A stretch of 64,000 nucleotides of DNA from Sphingobacteriales bacterium (lineage in GTDB: Bacteria; Bacteroidota; Bacteroidia; Chitinophagales; Chitinophagaceae): assembly GCA_003963365.1 (NCBI GenBank), contig RXJG01000001.1, positions 353,676 through 417,675 on the forward strand, given 5' to 3'. Below are positions 60,834 through 64,000 of this stretch, in pieces. Below the pieces are notes generated by a model. It saw only the letters and a list, made by a program, of their open reading frames with translations, did not search any database and was not told where the DNA came from. A program made the translations under genes and the position numbers. Every line of letters starts with the position of its first letter. Position 1 is the first letter of the stretch.

Positions 60834-60856
60834 AAATCCCGCCACTGGGGCGGGAC
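60834..60856 (-). terminator. Terminator shared by convergent genes
   Basis: CCCGCC and GGCGGG arms around ACTGG; T-tract is stronger on the minus strand (serving the coiled-coil gene) than on the plus strand. Confidence 0.8.
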
Positions 60857-60884
60857 TTTCAAATTAATTTAACAGGTGAATACT

Positions 60885-61865
60885 TTAGCTGAATAAACCA
60901 CCTTTTCTTAAACTCTTGGTTGCTTCACCAATTTTGAAACCGTTATTATATATTTCAATTTTGTAATCACCGGTTGCAAAATTACTATTTGGCTTCCAGG
61001 TTACATCAACGGTAACTTTTTGTGCCGTAGAAAATACTACTGTATTTTTTTGAGTATATATTTTTTCACCTTCATCACGGGCAGTAAACTTACCGGAGCC
61101 CAATGATTCGTTAGAAATTACTTTCCCATCAGGGCCGGTAATTACAACATATACATCTTTCTCGCCCGGTTCAGCAATACGGTTAAAAACATCAAAACTA
61201 ACTTTTAATTTATCTACCCTTTTCGCAACGGTAGTTTCTTTTTCACGGCCACCACGTTTTATGTTGATGGCAACAATATTGATATTAGAAGCATTTAAAG
61301 TAGAGGCAACATCTACTTTCTCCTCCAGCTTGGTTTTTTTATCAGTCAAATCAGCTTTTTCTTTTGAGAGTTGTTCTTTTTCGACTGTTAAAGTCTGCTT
61401 TTCCTGGGTTAATTGTAAGTTTTCGCCTTTTAGTTTTTCAATCTCGGTAACATAACCGTCAATGCGGCCATTTAACTCACCAATTAACTGGCGGGCTTCT
61501 TTTAATTCGGCATCGGTGGCGTGTTGCTTGTTTAGTAATTCTTTAATGCGGCTGTTTTTTTTCTGAATATCGGCCTGGTCTCTTTTTAACAAAGAATCCA
61601 GTTTAGCATTTTTACCCGACATATCGTCCAGGCGGGTTAATGCAGCATTGTATTCTGTTTGAAGAGTGTTTTTTGCAGAGTCGAGATTAGAAATTTGAAC
61701 GTCTTTAGAAGCTATCGTTTCATTGTGCTTGGTTTTGTCCCACACAATATAGCCCCAGGAGCCAAGAAGCAAAAGGGTTAATAATCCGTAAATAATTGCC
61801 CTGTTGTCTTTTTGTTTTGGTGGTTCTGCCTGTGGATTGGCGGATGGATAGTTAGAATAAGCCAT
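60885..61865 (-). CDS. Single-TM coiled-coil protein, uncharacterised
   Basis: 326 residues. A short cytosolic tail rich in Pro is followed by TM AIIYGLLTLLLLGSWGYIVWD (about 24-43). Residues 50-190 form a continuous coiled coil with heptads (EKLKGENLQLTQEKQTLTVEKEQL in part). The C-terminal 130 residues are beta-rich (VSFDVFNRIAEPGEKDVYVVITGPDG in part). The order TM, coil, beta domain suggests a periplasmic structural or signalling protein. I do not recognise a named family. Confidence 0.75.
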   Translation of the reverse strand: MAYSNYPSANPQAEPPKQKDNRAIIYGLLTLLLLGSWGYIVWDKTKHNETIASKDVQISNLDSAKNTLQTEYNAALTRLDDMSGKNAKLDSLLKRDQADIQKKNSRIKELLNKQHATDAELKEARQLIGELNGRIDGYVTEIEKLKGENLQLTQEKQTLTVEKEQLSKEKADLTDKKTKLEEKVDVASTLNASNINIVAINIKRGGREKETTVAKRVDKLKVSFDVFNRIAEPGEKDVYVVITGPDGKVISNESLGSGKFTARDEGEKIYTQKNTVVFSTAQKVTVDVTWKPNSNFATGDYKIEIYNNGFKIGEATKSLRKGGLFS

Positions 61866-61987
61866 ATTTCTGGTTTTATGTTTAAATTTAATTTCAAAAT
61901 TTCATGCCAAAAAATTATAATCAGGATGCGGGTAGGGAAATTTTGAACAAATTGTTTACATTATTTATTTCTTAAAATTACTTTATC

Positions 61988-62695
61988 ATGAAGCATTTGC
62001 TTGTTCTTGATATTGAAACAGTGCCACAATTTGCCGTTTACGATCAACTCAACACGGAATGGAAACTTCTTTGGGCCGACAAAATTTCCAAAATCATGCC
62101 AGAAAGCGTTTCGCCGGCAGAATATTATCTGCAAAAGGCATCAATTATGGCCGAGTTTGGGAAAGTGATTTGTATTTCCACTGGATTTTTTTATGAAGAT
62201 AAGGGACAACGCCTTTGTTTCAGGTTAAAATCGCTTTATGGTCATGATGAGGCTTCCATCCTTTCCCAGTTTGTAGAATTGGTAAATACATACAGCCGGT
62301 TGCATAAAGACTTCCAGTTTGCCGGACATAATATTAAAGAATTTGATATTCCTTATTTATGCCGCAGAATGATTATCAACGGAATCAATCTTCCGGACTA
62401 TCTTCTGCTAAGTGGTAAAAAACCATGGGAAACAAATATGGCCGATACTATGCAATTATGGAAGTTTGGCGATTATAAACATTTTACTTCGCTTAAACTG
62501 CTGGCGGCCTGTTTAAATATCGCTACTTCTAAAGATGATATGGATGGCAGCATGGTGAGGTCTGTTTATTATGAAGAACAGAATTTAAAACGTATTGTAG
62601 ACTATTGTCAGAAAGATGTAGTAACTACTGCGCAAATATTATTACGGCTGCGGAATATGCCTTTAATGCCGGCAGAGAATATTTTTACTGCTTGA
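61988..62695 (+). CDS. PolB-related 3'-5' exonuclease (RNase H-like)
   Basis: 235 residues. Exonuclease motifs: ExoI LLVLDIETVP, ExoII FAGHNIKEFDIPYLCRRM, and ExoIII IVDYCQKDVVTTAQI (Tyr and final Asp). This matches the family of predicted 3'-5' exonucleases related to the proofreading domain of family B DNA polymerases (PF10108). It stands 66 bases before holA on the same strand. Probably trims DNA ends in replication or repair; substrate not shown. Confidence 0.9.
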   Translation: MKHLLVLDIETVPQFAVYDQLNTEWKLLWADKISKIMPESVSPAEYYLQKASIMAEFGKVICISTGFFYEDKGQRLCFRLKSLYGHDEASILSQFVELVNTYSRLHKDFQFAGHNIKEFDIPYLCRRMIINGINLPDYLLLSGKKPWETNMADTMQLWKFGDYKHFTSLKLLAACLNIATSKDDMDGSMVRSVYYEEQNLKRIVDYCQKDVVTTAQILLRLRNMPLMPAENIFTA

Positions 62696-62761
62696 TATTA
62701 TCACAATACTACACGAGGTTATAGCAAAATTTCATTCAACAGAAACAATTATCTTGCAAGT

Positions 62762-63760
62762 ATGAGTGTGGAAAAAATAATGAGTGACTGGAAGAATCAA
62801 TCATTTCGCCCGGTCTATTGGTTAGAAGGAGAGGAAGATTATTTTATTGATCAGTTGGTAAACTATGCTGAACACAATATTTTAAATGAACCGGAGGCAG
62901 AATTTAATCTTACCGTTTTTTATGGGAAAGATGCAAATTGGGCGGAGGTGATAAATGCCTGTAAACGCTATCCTATGTTTGCCGAAAGACAAGTGGTAAT
63001 TTTAAAAGAAGCCCAGCAGATGAGAGAGCTGGAAAAACTGGAAAGCTATATACAAAACCCACTGGCTTCAACCATCCTTGTTGTTTCATATAAAGAAAAG
63101 AAAGTAGATGCAAGAACCAAATTTGCCAAATTACTTAAAGAGAAAGGAGAGCTTTTCAGTACTAAAAAAATGTATGATAACCAGTTGCCCAACTGGACTA
63201 ACAATTTTGTACAAAGCAGGGGATATTCTATTCAGCCCAAGGCCTTGCATTTGCTGGTGGAGCATATAGGAAATGATCTCAGCCGAATTGCCAATGAAAT
63301 AGAAAAGCTGCTCATCAATATTGGTAAAAGAAAGGAGATAACCGAAGATGATATTGAAACCTATGTTGGCATCAGCAAAGAATACAATGTGTTTGAGTTG
63401 CAATCAGCTATCATGCAAAAGGATTTATCCAAAGCTGTTCAAATAATCCAGTATTTTGAAGGAAACCCTAAGGCAGCGCCTATACAGCAAATTCTTCCTG
63501 TGCTGTATAACTTCTTTAGTAAAGTTTATATGGTATACGGGCTTCCGTCAAATGATGATAAAACAATTGCTGCCGGACTTGGAGTTAATCCTTTCTTTGT
63601 AAAAGATTTTAAAATAGCTTCTGTCAATTACGATTTTCTTTCTGTGCAAAAAAACCTGTTATTACTGCACGAATATAATCTTCGCAGTATTGGTGTAAAC
63701 GACAGTGGTACTCCCGATGCATCTCTGTTAAAAGAGTTACTATTTAAAATAGTGAATTGA
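62762..63760 (+). CDS. holA: DNA polymerase III subunit delta
   Basis: 332 residues. PVYWLEGEEDYFIDQLVNYAE is the family's N-terminal P-loop-like block (degenerate Walker A), followed by RYPMFAERQVVILKEAQQM, LVVSYKEKKVDARTKFAKLL, IQPKALHLLVEHIGNDLSRIANEIEKL (in two parts) and a C-terminal helical collar domain. It is the wrench of the clamp-loader complex that opens the sliding clamp. Normal length for Bacteroidota. A bidirectional terminator follows. Confidence 0.93.
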   Translation: MSVEKIMSDWKNQSFRPVYWLEGEEDYFIDQLVNYAEHNILNEPEAEFNLTVFYGKDANWAEVINACKRYPMFAERQVVILKEAQQMRELEKLESYIQNPLASTILVVSYKEKKVDARTKFAKLLKEKGELFSTKKMYDNQLPNWTNNFVQSRGYSIQPKALHLLVEHIGNDLSRIANEIEKLLINIGKRKEITEDDIETYVGISKEYNVFELQSAIMQKDLSKAVQIIQYFEGNPKAAPIQQILPVLYNFFSKVYMVYGLPSNDDKTIAAGLGVNPFFVKDFKIASVNYDFLSVQKNLLLLHEYNLRSIGVNDSGTPDASLLKELLFKIVN

Positions 63761-63774
63761 ATTTTTTATGATAA

Positions 63775-63812
63775 TAAAAAAGGCTGCCTCAAAAACAAGG
63801 CAGCCTCTTTTT
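63775..63812 (+). terminator. Bidirectional terminator between holA and the barrel gene
   Basis: AGGCTGCCT pairs with AGGCAGCCT around CAAAAACA; T-tracts (TTTTTT) lie on both sides, so it can end both convergent transcripts. Confidence 0.92.
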
Positions 63813-63833
63813 TACTAAAGGATAAAAATTATA

Positions 63834-64000
63834 TTAGAACCGGTATCCAAATGCGATACCTACTCCATAGTTTTTATATTTTGAAGCTTGAAGGGTTACG
63901 CCGGCAGTATTTTCTGCCTGATTTGCAATTCCTGCCTGTGCCGATAATTGAAATAATAGTCTGCTCTTGGTTTCAAATCCCATCAAAAAACTTAAACCGG
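63834..64000 (-). CDS. 3' end of an outer-membrane barrel gene (cut by window)
   Basis: The minus strand is open from the right edge to a stop at 63834-63836. The visible C-terminus reads ...LFQLSAQAGIANQAE and ends YGVGIAFGYRF, a terminal amphipathic strand with a final Phe, as in outer-membrane beta-barrels. The start and most of the gene lie outside the window. Confidence 0.7.
   Translation of the reverse strand, partial: GLSFLMGFETKSRLLFQLSAQAGIANQAENTAGVTLQASKYKNYGVGIAFGYRF

Overview
This window is a stretch of Bacteroidota chromosome, most like a Chitinophagaceae-type organism (the family is inferred). The evidence is direct: three secreted proteins carry type IX secretion (T9SS) C-terminal sorting domains, promoters match the Bacteroidota -7 element TAnnTTTG, and several small outer-membrane beta-barrel proteins are present. 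There is also an SdhC-SdhA-SdhB complex of the b558 type and an ECF sigma factor followed by a single-TM protein and barrel. No rRNA, tRNA, CRISPR array or transposase gene was recognised.

Layout. 1-8600: secreted/T9SS proteins, then a giant multi-PAS histidine kinase with its LuxR-type response regulator. 8700-10900: a Tat-exported Nif3-like protein and an MFS transporter. 10800-18900 (minus): a heavy-metal efflux locus with an RND pump fused to its outer-membrane factor, an adaptor, a small secreted protein, an outer-membrane protein and a cupin, plus a perfect 20-bp operator-like palindrome before the last gene. 18900-31000: secreted esterase, alpha-amylase, two ATP-grasp-like ligases, a class I glutamine amidotransferase, a GCS2-type carboxylate-amine ligase and a cytosolic esterase, interrupted by an ECF sigma operon whose barrel gene is frameshifted. 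31000-36200: smpB, accD, agmatinase-like, and adjacent class I and class II fructose-bisphosphate aldolases. 36200-40200: GT-C membrane protein, methyltransferase, GT2, and a cytosolic BtuF-like protein.

40180-42092 is a 1.9-kb region without a protein gene. It holds four tandem, related transcription units on the minus strand. Each has a TAnnTTTG promoter, a fixed-spacing upstream module (CAAGAGCAC, GGTAnnTACC, TCGTAA), a body rich in AATCC, and a strong intrinsic terminator. Two of them contain no AUG at all. I regard this array of putative regulated small RNAs as the most interesting undescribed element here.

42000-64000: cystathionine beta-synthase, barrel protein, S41 protease, amino-sugar kinase plus MurQ (cell-wall sugar recycling), T9SS proteins including a matrixin-like protease, the sdhC-A-B operon with an unrelated secreted protein inserted between sdhA and sdhB, a large outer-membrane protein, a coiled-coil membrane protein, a PolB-type 3'-5' exonuclease, holA, and the 3' end of a barrel gene cut by the window edge.

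A second genome-wide style of element is visible between genes: degenerate arrays phased at seven bases, resembling the STRR heptanucleotide repeats of cyanobacteria, and one 135-bp nested palindrome cluster at 33531-33665. All functional calls come from motif reading alone; no database search was possible.
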